Below are positions 9,482-21,017 of a stretch of DNA of 64,000 nt, piece by piece. Every line of letters starts with the position of its first letter. Position 1 is the first letter of the stretch. The notes beneath the pieces are model-generated. The model saw only the letters and a program-made list of their open reading frames with translations, had not been told where the DNA came from and ran no database searches. The DNA is from Pollenia angustigena (lineage: Eukaryota; Arthropoda; Insecta; Diptera; Polleniidae). Position numbers and translations under genes: made by a program. Location of the stretch: assembly GCA_930367215.1 (NCBI GenBank), contig OV884057.1:199691621-199755620 (forward strand), in the 5' to 3' direction.

Positions 9482-9688
9482 TTTCAAAGAAATAAATAAT
9501 CAAGCTCGAGGACATAAGTTTTTTAAATAATTTTTATTTATTTAAATACATCCAATATTTCGATATTCCTTGAATATCATCATCAGGGATAGTTAATTTA
9601 TTAATAAAAAATCACAAAAAACTTTTTCTTATTCCCTATGTATGTAGTGTTTACTACCTCGAGCTTGATTGTTTATTTCTTTGAGATT
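9482..9688. mobile_element. 207-bp element with 27-bp inverted ends
   Basis: CAAAGAAATAAATAATCAAG CTCGAGG at the left is inverted at the right with one mismatch. The interior contains a hammerhead-like core on the minus strand (see 9558-9586). Nothing codes for protein. The target duplication is unclear. Confidence 0.65.
9558..9586 (-). ncRNA. partial hammerhead-like core
   Basis: The minus strand reads CTGATGA, then one extra T, GATATTC-AAG-GAATATC as a 7-bp stem II, then GAAA. This resembles the CTGATGATG...CGAAA layout common in Penelope-like repeats. A short AT-rich stem III is possible, but no matching stem I was found, and the extra T after the core is a departure. Probably decayed or a structural relative. 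Confidence 0.35.
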
Positions 9689-9790
9689 TTTTGTTATTTA
9701 ATTAATATTTTAATTTAAAAATTTTTTTTAAACAACTAAAATCAAAATTATGTTTTTAATTTTCTTTCAACATCAACAAAAAAAAAAAAA

Positions 9791-10690
9791 ACAAGTTAGA
9801 GTGCTATATTCGGCTGTGCCGAATCTTTGATACCCTCCACCGACAGTTCGAATGTTTAAGGAGCATAATCTGTGTGATGTTATTATTATCTTAAACTGTG
9901 ACGATTTGTTATTAATAATGGTTTTAGGCGACTTAACTGTTTTCCGGGAGTAGGGTTTCTATGGGGCCTAGGGTAAATTATGTATCGATCTTCACGAAAT
10001 TTCACAGTATCATTTATAGTCCTATAAATTGCATTATTTTTTACGGTTTTAGGCGTACTAAACTGTTTTCCGGTAGTAGGGTTTGTATGGGGTCTAAGGT
10101 AAATTATGTACCGATCATCACGAAATTTCACAGTGTTATTTCTAGTCCTAAAAAACTGTGACGTACCAAATTTTATTACGATAGCGTTATTTTTTTACGG
10201 TTTTAGGCGTACTAAACTGTTTTCCGGGAGTAGTGTTTATATGGGGCTTAGGGTAAATTATGGACGGATCTTCACGAAATTTAACAGCGTGATTTCCGGT
10301 CAAATAAAACAAATTTTTGCAAAGTCTTATCTCATTCCGTGCCTTGTTCCAGCATTTATGTTATTTTTTGTAACAAAATTATCAATTTTTTTAGGTGGTC
10401 GTTCCACATATTGATTCATAGCTCTGGTCCTACTAAACCGATGCTTAGGATAACTACAAGCAATTTGGCACCAAGTTTGTTAATTTCTTTTGAGTTGTTC
10501 GAAAGTGAGCGTGTTTTCAACATACGGACAGACGGACAGACAGACGGACATGGCTAAATCGACTTAGAATTACTCAAGGACCCAGAATATATATACTTTA
10601 TGGGGTCTGAGATGAAAAATAAAAAAGTTTCACACGGAATGACAAACTTAATATACCCTCTTCACAACTAATTGTAGTGGAGGGTATAAA
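9791..10690 (+). repeat. DINE-like element, family 1, complete copy a
   Basis: It starts ACAAGTTAGAGTGCTATATT with a TTCGGC-TGT-GCCGAA hairpin and GATACCCTCCACC, and ends ACAACTAATTGTAGTGGAGG GTATAA. Inside are about three tandem units of roughly 153 bp (marker TTCACGAAATTTCACAG) and a GACGGACAGACAGACGGACA core followed by GGACCCAGAATATATATACT. These are hallmarks of DINE-1/INE-1 (non-autonomous Helitron-related) repeats. Open frames across the tandem units are artefacts of the unit length. It abuts a family 2 copy at 10691. Confidence 0.75.
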
Positions 10691-11310
10691 AAACAAGTAA
10701 GAAAGTATAGTCGGTCAAGCCTGACCATATGATACCCTACACGACAGTATTTTAAAACACATCATGCTTCATTTATATCGGTTTGAAAGCTTGTGAGAGG
10801 CAGAAATGGCCCCCTACCTCCCCTTGTGGTCCTATTTTTGAAAAACTGTAAAGCTTATGTGTCCATATAGATATGGATCTATCTATGTTTTAAATTTCAT
10901 TAAAATCAGTTTGAGTGGCAGAAATTGCCCCTATCTCCCCTCGTGGTCCTATTTTTTAAAAAATGCATACCTTTTGTGTCCATATAGATATGGTTCTATC
11001 TATGTTTTAAATCGGTTTGATAGTTTCGGAGAGGAAGAAATTTCCCCTTATCTTCCCTCGTGGTGCTACGATTTGGCCCATTTTCAATAGGCTGGGTCCT
11101 TGTGCCAATAGGAACATACGTCCCAAATTTCATCATATTATCTCCAAAATTGCGACCTGTACTTTGCGCACAAGGTTACATGGCCAGCCTTTTAGCCAGC
11201 CAGCCAGCTAGCGAGACAGACGGACATCGCCAGTTCGACTCAGAAAGTGATTCTGAGTCGATCGGTATAGGCATAATACGCTCTTCACTATTGTGGTGTG
11301 GGTATAAAAA
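10691..11310 (+). repeat. DINE-like element, family 2, complete copy a
   Basis: It starts AAACAAGTAAGAAAGTATAG and GTCGGTCAAGCCTGAC, with ATGATACCCTAC, and ends TTCACTATTGTGGTGTGGGT ATAA. Three tandem units of about 117 bp follow the start (marker GAGAGGCAGAAAT and ATAGATATGG). The core is CAGCCAGCCAGCTAGCGAGA with CAGACGGACATCG. Other copies are at 23544-24903, 27603-27840, 61941-62937 and a left tip at 14223. Confidence 0.75.
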
Positions 11311-11878
11311 ATAAATAAGAACATTTAAAAAAAAATTTTTTTAAGAAACGCTTTTCTTAAAAAAGAACATTTACAAAAAAAAAAGTTTTAAAAATTGATT
11401 CAATTATCACATTAATTAAACTGATGTACTTTTTAAACAATATTTTTAATTGAGTAAAAACTACTGATAATTTTTTTCTGTGAGTATAATAGAAATATTT
11501 CTAAGAGAGATATTCCATAAAATTCTAAGAATTTTGTAGGTAAATAAAATATTTTTCTTAAATTTTAGTAATTAAAACAAGGCAAATTCAATCCAGAACA
11601 TCTTAAATCCCCTTTTTAAAGTTTAAAACGAAAATTTCTTTCTTTAGAGCTTTAAATGAACATTTTTAAAACAAATTGATAGCCATGACTTTTGATCTTT
11701 ACATAACATGTATGTATTTTCGAGCACAATTGCAAAAAAAAAGAAAAAAAAAAATAAAAAAATACAACTACAAAATATTTTATAATAGGGATTTAAAGAA
11801 ACCCCGTTTTCCTACCCCAACATTTCAAATACAAATTTTCTCCTTCACTTTTCTTAAATGTAAATTTACATAAATAAT
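11311..11878. other. AT-rich spacer
   Basis: I see no supported feature. There is a lysine-rich spurious frame over the A-rich run near 11735-11770. Confidence 0.45.
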
Positions 11879-12616
11879 GGGTGATTTTTTAGCTTTTCTT
11901 TTGGTAACACTGGTTTAAACAGCTGACGCACGTTTCGTGTTTTGCTTCACTGTCAAACAAATTCAGTTTGGTCTATAACTTAACCATGAATCGTCTTACA
12001 AACGAACAACGCTTGCAAATTATTGAATTTTATTATCAAAATGCGTGCTCTGTTAAGAAAGTTCATCGCGCGCTTCTTCCATTTTATGGTCAGTTTAATT
12101 GACCCACTGAAGCGGCTATTCGGTACGTTAATAAGCAGAATTGTCGATTTTGGAGTGAAGATCAGCCAGAACAATTGTAAGAGCTACCAATGCATCCAGA
12201 AACAACGCTTAACAATGGACTAATTGAGAGGCGAGTTCGGTGAACATTTTATTTCACGTTCGGATCCGGTCAATTGGCCGCCTAGATCGTGCGATTTAAC
12301 GCCTTTAGACTATTTTTGTGGGGCTCTGTTAAAGATCATGTCTATACACACATGCCAGCTTCAATTGACGAATTGGAAGACAACATTGAAGCATTTATTC
12401 ATGAGATACCGGCCGAAATGTTGGAAAGAGTATGCCAAAATTAGACTAAGCGGATGGACCATTTGAGGCGCAGTCACGGTCAACATTTGCATGAAATAAT
12501 CTTCAAACATTAAATTATATGGACCGTACTATCGATTCAAATAAAGACTTCATGCATTTTTCTGAATTTTATGTGTGTTTTTTTTAAACTTTCCTATAGC
12601 TCTTAAAAAATCACCC
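11879..12616 (+). mobile_element. Tc1/mariner-type transposon, deletion derivative (copy b)
   Basis: Both ends are present: GGGTGATTTTTTAGCT at 11879 and AGCTCTTAAAAAATCACCC ending at 12616. The transposase start MNRLTNEQRLQIIEF lies at 11986. Two internal deletions remove most of the enzyme: after HFMVSLIDPLKRLF-like sequence it jumps to YVNKQNCRFWSEDQPE, and after LPMHPE it jumps to the region before NWPPRSCDLTPLDYF. In-frame stops also occur. It shares its breaks only in part with the copy at 1-756, so the two decayed independently. TA does not lie directly next to the terminal repeats. Confidence 0.85.
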
Positions 12617-13701
12617 TTTGCATAAAATTATTATTTTTACTCCGCCACCTCTTTTTGTGTTTGTTTCTTCAATTTATGTTTTGCAACAACATTAAAGTTC
12701 ATCTGATGCATCTATTAAATGCAGTCAGTACATAAGAAATGTTTTATACAACAAACAAACTGGCTCGTTCCAGTTTCTTATAAAGTTTTCTCTGAAGCGT
12801 TTCACTTTTTACACCATAACGAATACATTATTTCTTTAAGTGGCTCCTTAAATTATGCAGCATATTTTATCAAAAAAGTATCCCCTAAAAATATGCAATT
12901 TTTGTAGGTGTCGTAAGTATGTTAGTATATATTTCATAACCAATTTATAGCATTAAATAAAATATCTTTAGGGGAAAAAGATTGAGGTGATGGAGAAATA
13001 AAACTATAATTTAACTATTTCTAGAGGAATATAAGAAAAAAAAAAATTTGTTTTGCATAAAAAATTTACAGTATATTTTTAGGGGTATATAGAAAACTAC
13101 TTAAAAATATTTTTCTTTAACAAATTTGAATTAATTTAAATTGTCCGAAGGTAATAGTAAAATATTTACAGCTAACAGCAAATATTTTCGGTCAGCCTCT
13201 CTGGTAGGAAACGTTTTAGTTAGAGTGCCACTAATAAAGGCTGTATTACACCTTATAACTAAAAATCAGAATTCATTGTATGTATTTTATTTTATAATTT
13301 AGCTTTTAACTTTTTAATTAGAAATTATTTCATTATTCCTGCCAACTTGTATTAAAAATTTAGTGGCCTAAATGCATTTTTAGTTGTGCGTTTAATTAAA
13401 AATTTACACAAATTAAATTTTCGTACTATTATTCTTTCACTTAGCTCATTACAAATATAGCACATAATTCGAAAAAAACCAAATTGTATTAAAACATGAA
13501 CAAATTATTTTGTTGTATCTAAATGCCAAATTAATTATTTACATTCGCAAATAATCTGTCATTATCTGTTTAAAATTTTATTCATATTTGTGTATTTGTT
13601 ACTCATTTAATTTGTACCAGATACACTGGTTTATCGAACAGCAAAACAACAAAACAAAAAAAGATACTTGTTTGTATTCGCATGCAAAAATAAATAAACT
13701 A
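12617..13701. other. AT-rich spacer
   Basis: No gene, tandem array or paired termini were found. A frame at 12719-12907 (62 aa) has no recognisable motif. Confidence 0.45.
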
Positions 13702-13858
13702 CAGTCGAATCTCTAATGGCCAGACAACGAATTGTTCACAGAAATGTGTTGAAGTCTCTTCAAAATAAATCTATGATCTACTGCCGGAACCATGACAAAG
13801 TGTCCATCGAAAGGGGATAACCAATAAAGGAAGGTATCTGTTAAGAGAGCTTTCACTG
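13702..13858. mobile_element. 157-bp MITE with CAGT ends (possibly pogo-like)
   Basis: The left end CAGTCGAATCTCTAATGGCC pairs loosely with the complement of the right end, CAGTGAAAGCTCTCTTAACA. A TA precedes the left end, but TT follows the right. CAGT tips with TA suit pogo/Tigger-derived MITEs. Divergence between the arms means it is old. Confidence 0.45.
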
Positions 13859-14222
13859 TTTATAATTTTTGCAGGTAAAAACATGAGGTTTTGAACAGTA
13901 TAAGTGGAATAATCGTCATTATTATGATAAGCATCACATTTTTCAAATGCTGCTTAATTAGCCGGTTTTTTTTGGTTGTTAGTAGGAGTATTGGAATTAT
14001 TTCTATCTAGTTTTTGAGCATAATTTATTTATGTTTGTAAATATTTAAAAATTTTTGATGCTACTTTGTCATTTCAAATACAAATTGTTTCAATTGCCAA
14101 ATGCAAATTTAACGCTATTTTAGTTGCAATCGCATTGAATTTGAGGTTTTTGTGAATTTCAAATCATTTTTTTTTTTTTTTTGAAACAATTAATTTGTAA
14201 TTATTTACAAAATTTTAGGAAA
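13859..14222. other. AT-rich spacer
   Basis: Nothing beyond a poly-T run (14167-14182) and general A/T richness. Confidence 0.45.
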
Positions 14223-14262
14223 AACAAGTAAGAAAGTATAGTCTGTCAAGCCCGAACACAGT
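14223..14262 (+). repeat. left tip of a family 2 DINE-like element
   Basis: AAACAAGTAAGAAAGTATAG and GTCTGTCAAGCCCGAAC match the start of 10691-11310. The homology stops where the LINE relic begins, so the repeat was truncated or the LINE inserted into it. Confidence 0.55.
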
Positions 14263-16035
14263 CTTTTTGACCATTGGACGGACAATAATGGACCCGTCAG
14301 CACAAAATTTTGTTATGAGGTTAAGGCTCATGAAAAATTTTTTGTCTCAATTATTTTTAAGATATGTGAATCAACATGAGGCGCTACATGAAGTGGCCGT
14401 CTTTCTGGATATTGAGGCGCCTTTAATAACGTCACGATCACTGCGATAGAACAAGCTCTAACTGAGCATGTTGAGGACAAGGGCAGTTACATCATGTCTT
14501 GGTAACAGCATGAGACCAAATAGTGTGAGAAGGGGTACGATCGGGGACGTGTCCGAGGCGGGACGATATCTCCTATACTCTAGCTCAAGGTTAGTAATTT
14601 GGTTCTTGCCAGCATGGGTCACAGAGTGGTGGGAGTACTCATGAACAAAGCGGAAATGATACTGTTTACCAGACGGACGAAAATTCCAACCCTTAAGCCT
14701 CCACGGCTGTAGGTTACGAACTTCCCCTGTTGAATAACAGGGTCAGGAAAGCTACGATTGCTTACTATATCTGCCGCAAAATGCTTGGCGTCAAGTGGGG
14801 CCTTATTCTTAGACTGGCAAAATGGCTGTACATTCTTACATATGGATATTTGGTATGGTGAACCGCGAAAATACGTCGTGTACCAGCTAGGTAAAGTACA
14901 AATATCAACCTGTATTGGAATAACGCACAAGTCCTTCAGCGGTGCTAAATAAAATACTGCACATTATTGCAATAGAATTACTCCAAATGGTCATATTCGT
15001 CAACAGTGCGTTCAGGCTAGCTACATCGGGATATTGGAAGGCGAGGACTTACGGTCATGCAAGGATCTAACAAAAGCAACCCGTATTTCTGAAACGACGA
15101 ACGGAGTACATGATACCCCGAACAGACTTTAAGAAGAAATTCAAGGTCATATTTCCGTCAAGACGGGAATGTAGAAGGGCTAATGAATACCGCATGAGGG
15201 TTTACACTGATGGGTCAGAGCGGTGTTGGCTCTGGGGTTTCCCCGATAGAGCTGCAAGTAAATCGCTCTTTCGGTCTTACTGATTAGGAAAGCGTATTTC
15301 AGGCTGAAATACTGGCGATAAGAGAGTCATGTAAAACACTGCATAGCAGACAAATTAGCGGCAAAATTGGCATTTTCGTCGACAGCCAGGCGGTTCTGAT
15401 TTGTCACTAAAGTTGCATTAAACAACGTTAACTAGTGTAAAGAAGAACTATCCAGACTGGGCAGCCTATCTGCCATTGCCTTAATTTGGATCCCTGCGCA
15501 TAGGGACCATTATGACAATGAACAGGCAGATGGGCTGGACACGACTGAAGCTGCTTTGGATATTTCGCAGGGTGTGCCAGTCGCAACACTCCTGGGAACT
15601 ATGAGAAGCGCAATTTTCAGACAATATCTGGTTACGGCTAATGATTAATGGTTCCTCCTAGATGGCTGTAGGGCTACCAAAGTAACGTGGCCCACGAACG
15701 GCGTAATCGCTTTGAGTGACTTCTCAACTTCAGTAGCAGCGGCATGTCGAAACTGATATACGAACTTACTGGCCACAATACGATCGGTAAGCGCGCGATG
15801 AGACTCGGTCTTCCTTTCAATGAATGCTGCTGTAGCTGCAGGGAACCTGGAACTGAGGAGAAAGTATTTCATCTCCTATGGGATTGCCCAGTGTTTAATT
15901 CAACACGGCTTGGATTTTTTGGGAATACCTTTCGGCATGAACTCTGCGATATCGCCGGTGGAACTCGGCAATTTGGTAAAATATCTCAACGCAACAGGCT
16001 CTTACCACCTCAATACACACTTCCAAATTATTTGA
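14263..16035 (+). pseudogene. non-LTR retrotransposon relic: RT, RNase H and CCHC C-terminus (LINE-A)
   Basis: Fragments in all three frames assemble into the end of a LINE polyprotein. Reverse transcriptase motif A is at 14393-14431 (VAVFLDIE, then a frameshift before AFNNV). The RNase H domain shows VYTDGSE at 15199, FVDSQAVL near 15376 and ALIWIPAHRDHYDNEQADGL at 15477. The C-terminus reads LTGHNTIGKRAMRLGLPF, then a Cys-x2-Cys...His-x4-Cys motif (CSCREPGTEEKVFHLLWDC) and SQRNRLL, within the frame 15744-16058. Having RNase H suggests the I or LOA-type groups. Many stops and frameshifts show it is long dead, and the YADD motif is not recognisable. Confidence 0.8.
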
Positions 16036-17357
16036 TTACCGATCTAAATACATATTAAGATTATTTTCGACTTTATGACCAATAGCTTCCATATTAATAT
16101 TTTTTTTTAAGTTGATTTTATTTATTGGCCATAAATATATTGAATATATTATTAAACACAGTTTGATAATTTTATTTATTAATTCTATGAAAATTTATTT
16201 TAATTGGCATTTTACTCACACACACACACACCCATTAAAAAATTATAATAAATAATGTGTAAATAGTTATTATTTATAATCATTTATGCGAATGAGGTGT
16301 ATTTAGCGGTGGATAGTGTGTAATTAAATTTGTCATCTACAATTATTTTTAAATAATTGTTTATTTGCGAATTGTTCAAATAAATGGGCAAACAATTAAT
16401 TTATGTTGTTGCCATTTATCTGCTTTTCTTAATTTATGTTTACAAAATAATGTAAAAAAAAAAATAAAAGTGAAGGGTTTTTGAAATAGTTTTATTAGTT
16501 TGAACATTAAATTTAGCACGTCACACAGTGGTATTTTTTTTTTGGCAAAAAGTCTATTTTTTTACAGTTATTTTTTAGAAATCTTATGATGCAATTCTGT
16601 AGAGAAGTGTTTCATTAGTAGAAAACCATGATTTGTTTTCGAAAAAAATAAAATTTTGTATAAAAAAGTGTGTGGTAAAGTTTTCTAAATATTATACAAC
16701 GAAAACTGATGAAAATTTTACTACATTTCAGTTGTTTATACAATAAATATGGTTTAACTCCGAATAGTTTTAGAGCATTCTTATTAAAATATAGTATTTC
16801 AAATTTAATAGGAAAGAAAAATTATTTTAATTACATATATAGTTTAAGAGATCTGAGCAAATCAAAATGACTCCAAAAAATTTAGCATTTGCAGTTTTCA
16901 TTAGAAAAAAAATAAGTTAGCTCGGTCTACCTCCGTGTTAGTACTACTACTACTAAATTAAAGTTTGGAATGTTTTCTTTAATTTTATGTAAAAAAATTC
17001 AGCGACTTTTTGCGATCGCTGAACAAACTTATAAATTTTGTGATAAAACTCACGTATTTTTTGTCAATATTTACAATAAATTGCAATGCATATTTACAGT
17101 AAAAGGTTTTGTATACTTTTAGGCTTTTACTTTTACTTTTTAATAAGTGATTGACAGCAATATCGAAAAAGTGCATAACAAAAAAAGAGAAACAAAACCA
17201 TATGATTATTTGAAACAATAATATATGCCAAAAAAAAGTTTAAGAAAACTATTAAATCAAACTAATTTTTAAAATGGGTTCCTTTTGTGTTTCATATAGT
17301 GAATTGTGCAAGGATCTTATAAATTGCAATAATAATGTGGATTTATTAACTGATTTC
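16036..17357. other. AT-rich spacer with a short CA run
   Basis: A (CA)n microsatellite of about 18 bp lies near 16215. No genes or paired termini were found. Confidence 0.45.
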
Positions 17358-17706
17358 ATTTTGGGTTCTATGGGCAGTGGGTGGAGGGCGTGGCCAATTT
17401 TGATTAAACTTTATATTTTTCTTAATTGAGCTAAATGAAGGCTCAGAGCAAAATTTCAAAAACTTTGGGCCAAAAAAAATTTTGGGTTCTATGGGTGGTG
17501 TGTGGAGGGCGTGGCCAATTTTGATGAAACTGTAGTTTTTATTTAATTGAGCTAAATAAAGGCTCAGAGCAAAATTTCAAAAACTTTGGGCCAAAAAAAA
17601 ATTTTGGGTTCTATGGGCGTTGGGTGGAGGGCGTGGCGAATTTTGATGAAACTTTATATTTTTCTTAACTGAGTTAACCAAAGGCTCAGAGCAAAATTTC
17701 AACATT
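17358..17706. repeat. three tandem units of about 121 bp
   Basis: Each unit starts TTTTGGGTTCTATGGG, contains GGTGGAGGGCGTGGC and AAATTTTGAT-like sequence, and ends GGCTCAGAGCAAAATTTC. The units begin near 17358, 17479 and 17600; the third is cut short at 17706. The GGGCGTGGC word recalls the CCACGCCC-rich part of INE-1-like repeats and also occurs at 63410-64000. Confidence 0.8.
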
Positions 17707-17984
17707 CTACGAGCACTCCTTATATTTTTTGCCAAACATTGTATGGACAAATCCCTCTGTGCGTCATAGAGAAATTTTTTTATGATAAATTTTGTATGCC
17801 CAAATGTTATTATATAATATTATTAAAAATTTGTGGATACAACCAACTTTCAATATATTTTTTCTTTTTATTTTTAGGTATGTAATGATTGTTGGTAAAA
17901 CTTAAATAAACAATGGTCTTAAACACTTCAAGGTATTTATAGAAAATAATTATCTTATCCGAACTGTTAACTTTAAATCTCTTA

Positions 17985-18454
17985 AGGTAGAAGTACATAA
18001 CACGCGTTTGTTTGTCGATGAGTATCGTGCGTTTAAAAACTTTAGCGCGTAAAAAATTGCAAGTTACACAACACGCGTTACAAAAGCCATTACTGTCAGC
18101 TGTTTTTTATTTGCTTACTCATTTGTGCATTAGAAACGGGTTCGTAAGTATATCAAGATTTTGTTATTTTCTTGAATTTATTCTTTTTATATAAATATTG
18201 TATGTTTTTTAAGCTCTTCAATAAGTTTTTCTTTCATGATTCACAAATTTGTTAAATTATTCTTTTTATTGTCAGCTGATTACCTGTCAAAAATACACAA
18301 CGCGTTAAAAAGTTTAAAGTTAACCAACTTTCTGGCTTAAACGCGTCAAAATATTTTGCATGTAGCTTGTGCTATGAAAATACACTAGTTTAACTTTTTT
18401 TGACAGAAGACGACAGAGCGCGCGCGCACTAACGCGTGTTATGTACTTTTACCT
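17985..18454. mobile_element. TTA-flanked MITE, family P2, with ACGCGT repeats
   Basis: The ends are AGGTAGAAGTACATAACACG CGTT and, at the right, the complement of AGGTAAAAGTACATAACACG CGTT, with one mismatch in 24. TTA flanks both sides (17982-17984 and 18455-18457), as in PIF/Harbinger. The motif ACGCGT recurs at least five times inside, and a GCGCGCGCGC run sits next to the right arm. Non-coding. Confidence 0.75.
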
Positions 18455-18734
18455 TTAGAGCAAACCTAATTCTACAGTTGTGTTAGTAGTGAATTCATAG
18501 AAATTATACAAGTTGCGAGTCTTAAGCTTAAAAAACATAAACTAATTTAAATAATCTTAATTGCGTAACAATATTATCAAAGCTCTTTTATCAGGCCGGT
18601 CATAGAAATTCATTCCGATCAAAAGTGGAAGTATCCCAGGAAAAACTTTTTGATTTTTAGTAATAGGTGGTAGTTATTTCATACATTACCTGGTAAGTAG
18701 TTGTCATTATTCTGAAAACATCAATAAGTACTTA

Positions 18735-19019
18735 CTACACTGAAAAAATTTTCTTCACAGATCCAATGAAATTTACATTAAAATTCAACCTATGTAACCT
18801 TTCATTGGATTAATGAAGGATTAATAAAATCAATGACAAAATTTTCATTGATTTTATGAATCCTCATTGAAAAAATGGATAAAATAAACGTTTGTCATTA
18901 AACTAATGCAAAATTTTCATTGATTTTATGAAACATTTCATTAATCCAATGAAAGGTTACATAGGTTGAATTTTAATGTAAATTTCATTGGATCTGTGAA
19001 GAAATTTTTTTCAGTGTAG
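18735..19019. mobile_element. 285-bp foldback MITE with about 85-bp arms
   Basis: CTACACTGAAAAAATTTTCT opens an arm that is almost perfectly inverted at the right, ending TTTTTTTCAGTGTAG. The arms include CAACCTATGTAACCTTTCAT. The interior is made of ATTTTCATTGATTTTATGAA repeats. The surrounding DNA (18660-19190) holds recurring ACTACTTAT/AAGTAGT words, so it may itself be an older repeat. A larger relative with ACACWGAAAGAA tips is at 22603-23540. Confidence 0.8.
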
Positions 19020-19879
19020 CAACTACTTATTACTTCTGTTATTTTCACTACTGAATATTTGCTTACTGGTAACGTAGTCAATAACTACTTATTAGGTCTA
19101 TTAACTAGTGATTTTTTGGCTTCTGGTAAGTTTATTGTAAGTACTTACAATTCAACTTACTAGTAGTTAAATAATAACTAGGTATTTTTTTGACTTCTTC
19201 GAAGAATGTTCGAATTAAGCATTAAGTTTGCTGCAAAATCCTCATACAACAACATACAAAATAAATTTCAGTCTTGCTTTGCTTTATTGCCGTAAGAAAA
19301 ACAAGTAGTTAAAGCAAAAGCAAAATAAAATGTCAACAATTTATACACAGCAGTTAGTATACGTATGCCGCAAAAAAGCTACTTTTTAGAAATAAATTTA
19401 GAAAAGTCGGGTATGCAGCACAAAACAATAATTTTTATTTTCTATAAAATACTATAAACTTCTAAGTTCGTTCTTGAACGTTCACAAAATTTTGAATTTT
19501 TCTTCAAACATATGCCAGAAACAGTGGTTAAAATACAAAAAAAAAAAACTGTTATAGGGTATATTTTTAGAAAACTTCATGTAAACCTACACTGTCGTTT
19601 GGCATATGCTTCAAACCAATAATCAGCTGTTTTAACTAGCGACATTTTACCTTTTTGGAAGGTAATGTTTAACCAATTATTTTTTGGACTATTTTTATAA
19701 CTGTTTACTTTTCAAATGTATCATTTAGGTAAATGTGAATGCGTTCATTTTGGGACAGCGCAATAAAAATCATTCATTTTATTTTTCATTTCTAATCAGG
19801 CTTAATTTTCATAAAAACTTATTTAAATAAAGGATTCCTTTGTAAAGAAATAAAATTTATTGAGAACTTTTTTTCTTAA
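19020..19879. other. AT-rich spacer, first part with AAGTAGTTA-type words
   Basis: 19020-19190 repeats ACTACTTAT and CTGGTAA. After that I see no supported feature. Confidence 0.4.
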
Positions 19880-19935
19880 CTGAACAGGGGATTGAACTCA
19901 GGTCGAACTTACATGTTTCGAGAATAACCACATTA
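19880..19935 (-). repeat. tRNA-derived SINE-like fragment
   Basis: On the minus strand, CGACCTGAGTTCAATCCCCT matches the B-box region (GGTTCAAATCC) of the fuller copy near 28.7 kb, and GAAACATGTAA precedes it in both. The A-box half is absent. Adjacent TTATTGAGAACTTTTTTTCT also resembles the flank of the other copies. Confidence 0.5.
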
Positions 19936-20154
19936 TAATAATAATATATATAAAATAATCTTTATTTTGTTTTCCTTAATCATAACATTGAAGTTCATTA
20001 AAAATTTAAAAACTTAAACAAAATAAATACAATTTTAAAAAAAGAATTAAACTGACAATGACTATAAAGCCGTCCGTCATATATAATTTTTACTTTCTTA
20101 TACATTTTTTTTTCTCTTATTAATCGAACTCATCTACTAACAATTTTCTATACA

Positions 20155-20930
20155 TCAAAGCACTTGTAACAAAATTGTAGATTCATTTAAAATATTGATC
20201 AACTCGTTCTTTTCAATGGTCGTTTTCCCCAAATACCTTATTCGGAATTCGTTTAATATCGGACATTTTCCAATTAGGTGCTGAAGTGTTTCATCTTCTC
20301 TCATATTGCATAAAGTACACATCTTGTTGTCGTCGTTTCTGAAGCCATAAGCGTTAAATGGCTGCAGCCCACATCGTGTTTTAACGATAATCGATACTTT
20401 GTGAAGATTCGCTAACTCTTTTATGTAATTTTCTCCAATATCGTGATTTAAAAATCTATAAAAACGAGAACTACTGGATAATGCTTCTTCTATCTTTTCA
20501 CTACGACCTTTATTTTTTAATTCCTGCAGAATTAACGTTCCTTTTCGAATCCAATCTTGTGCCGAAATATTTTCATCAAAAGTTATGTTGAAGTCTGCTC
20601 CCAGCATGTTTATTTCTTTTGGCCAAAAGCATCTTTTGTTTCAAATCAAAATTGATAGCTTGTGTGGTAATCTGCTTTCGTTATATTTAAATATTGTGTT
20701 GAATATATAGTTCATATGCATGTTAAGAGTATAGAAGTGATTATATCCTCTGCGTTTGTTTCTAGTGATAAGGCATAGTTTGGCGTGAAATCTGGCAACC
20801 TTAATATTCTTTTTATAAAATACCTTTGTAAAACATCAACCTGGTTAAATAAAGAATATCCCCAAACTTTAGCTCCATAGGACTGCACCGATCTACACAC
20901 AGCTTGGAAAAGCTACCATTTTGATTTTTA
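20155..20930 (-). pseudogene. non-LTR retrotransposon C-terminal relic (LINE-B)
   Basis: Two minus-strand frames resemble the end of LINE-C (34420-36154): CRSVQSYGAKVWGYSLFNQV and LQRYFIKRILRLPDFTPNYA (20712-20900), then, after a short broken stretch, RSEKIEEALSS, VKTRCGLQPFNAYGFRNDD and the Cys-x2-Cys...His-x4-Cys motif CTLCNMREDETLQHLIGKC (20155-20607). The reverse transcriptase core is missing (5' truncation near 20930). At least one frame lesion lies between the blocks. The 3' side at 19937-19960 is TAA/TTA-rich, perhaps its tail. Confidence 0.75.
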
Positions 20931-21017
20931 TTGAGATTGTATTTTTACCAAGAAAGTTTTACCAAGTACAGTTTATACTGTGTTTAGCCAAAACATTTCT
21001 TTGCTCTAAATGTGTCA

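Noticed and set aside
10857..11314. Frames repeating LCPYRYGSIYVLN and similar
   Set aside because: They translate the 117-bp units of family 2 DINE-like elements and occur again at 62453-62898.
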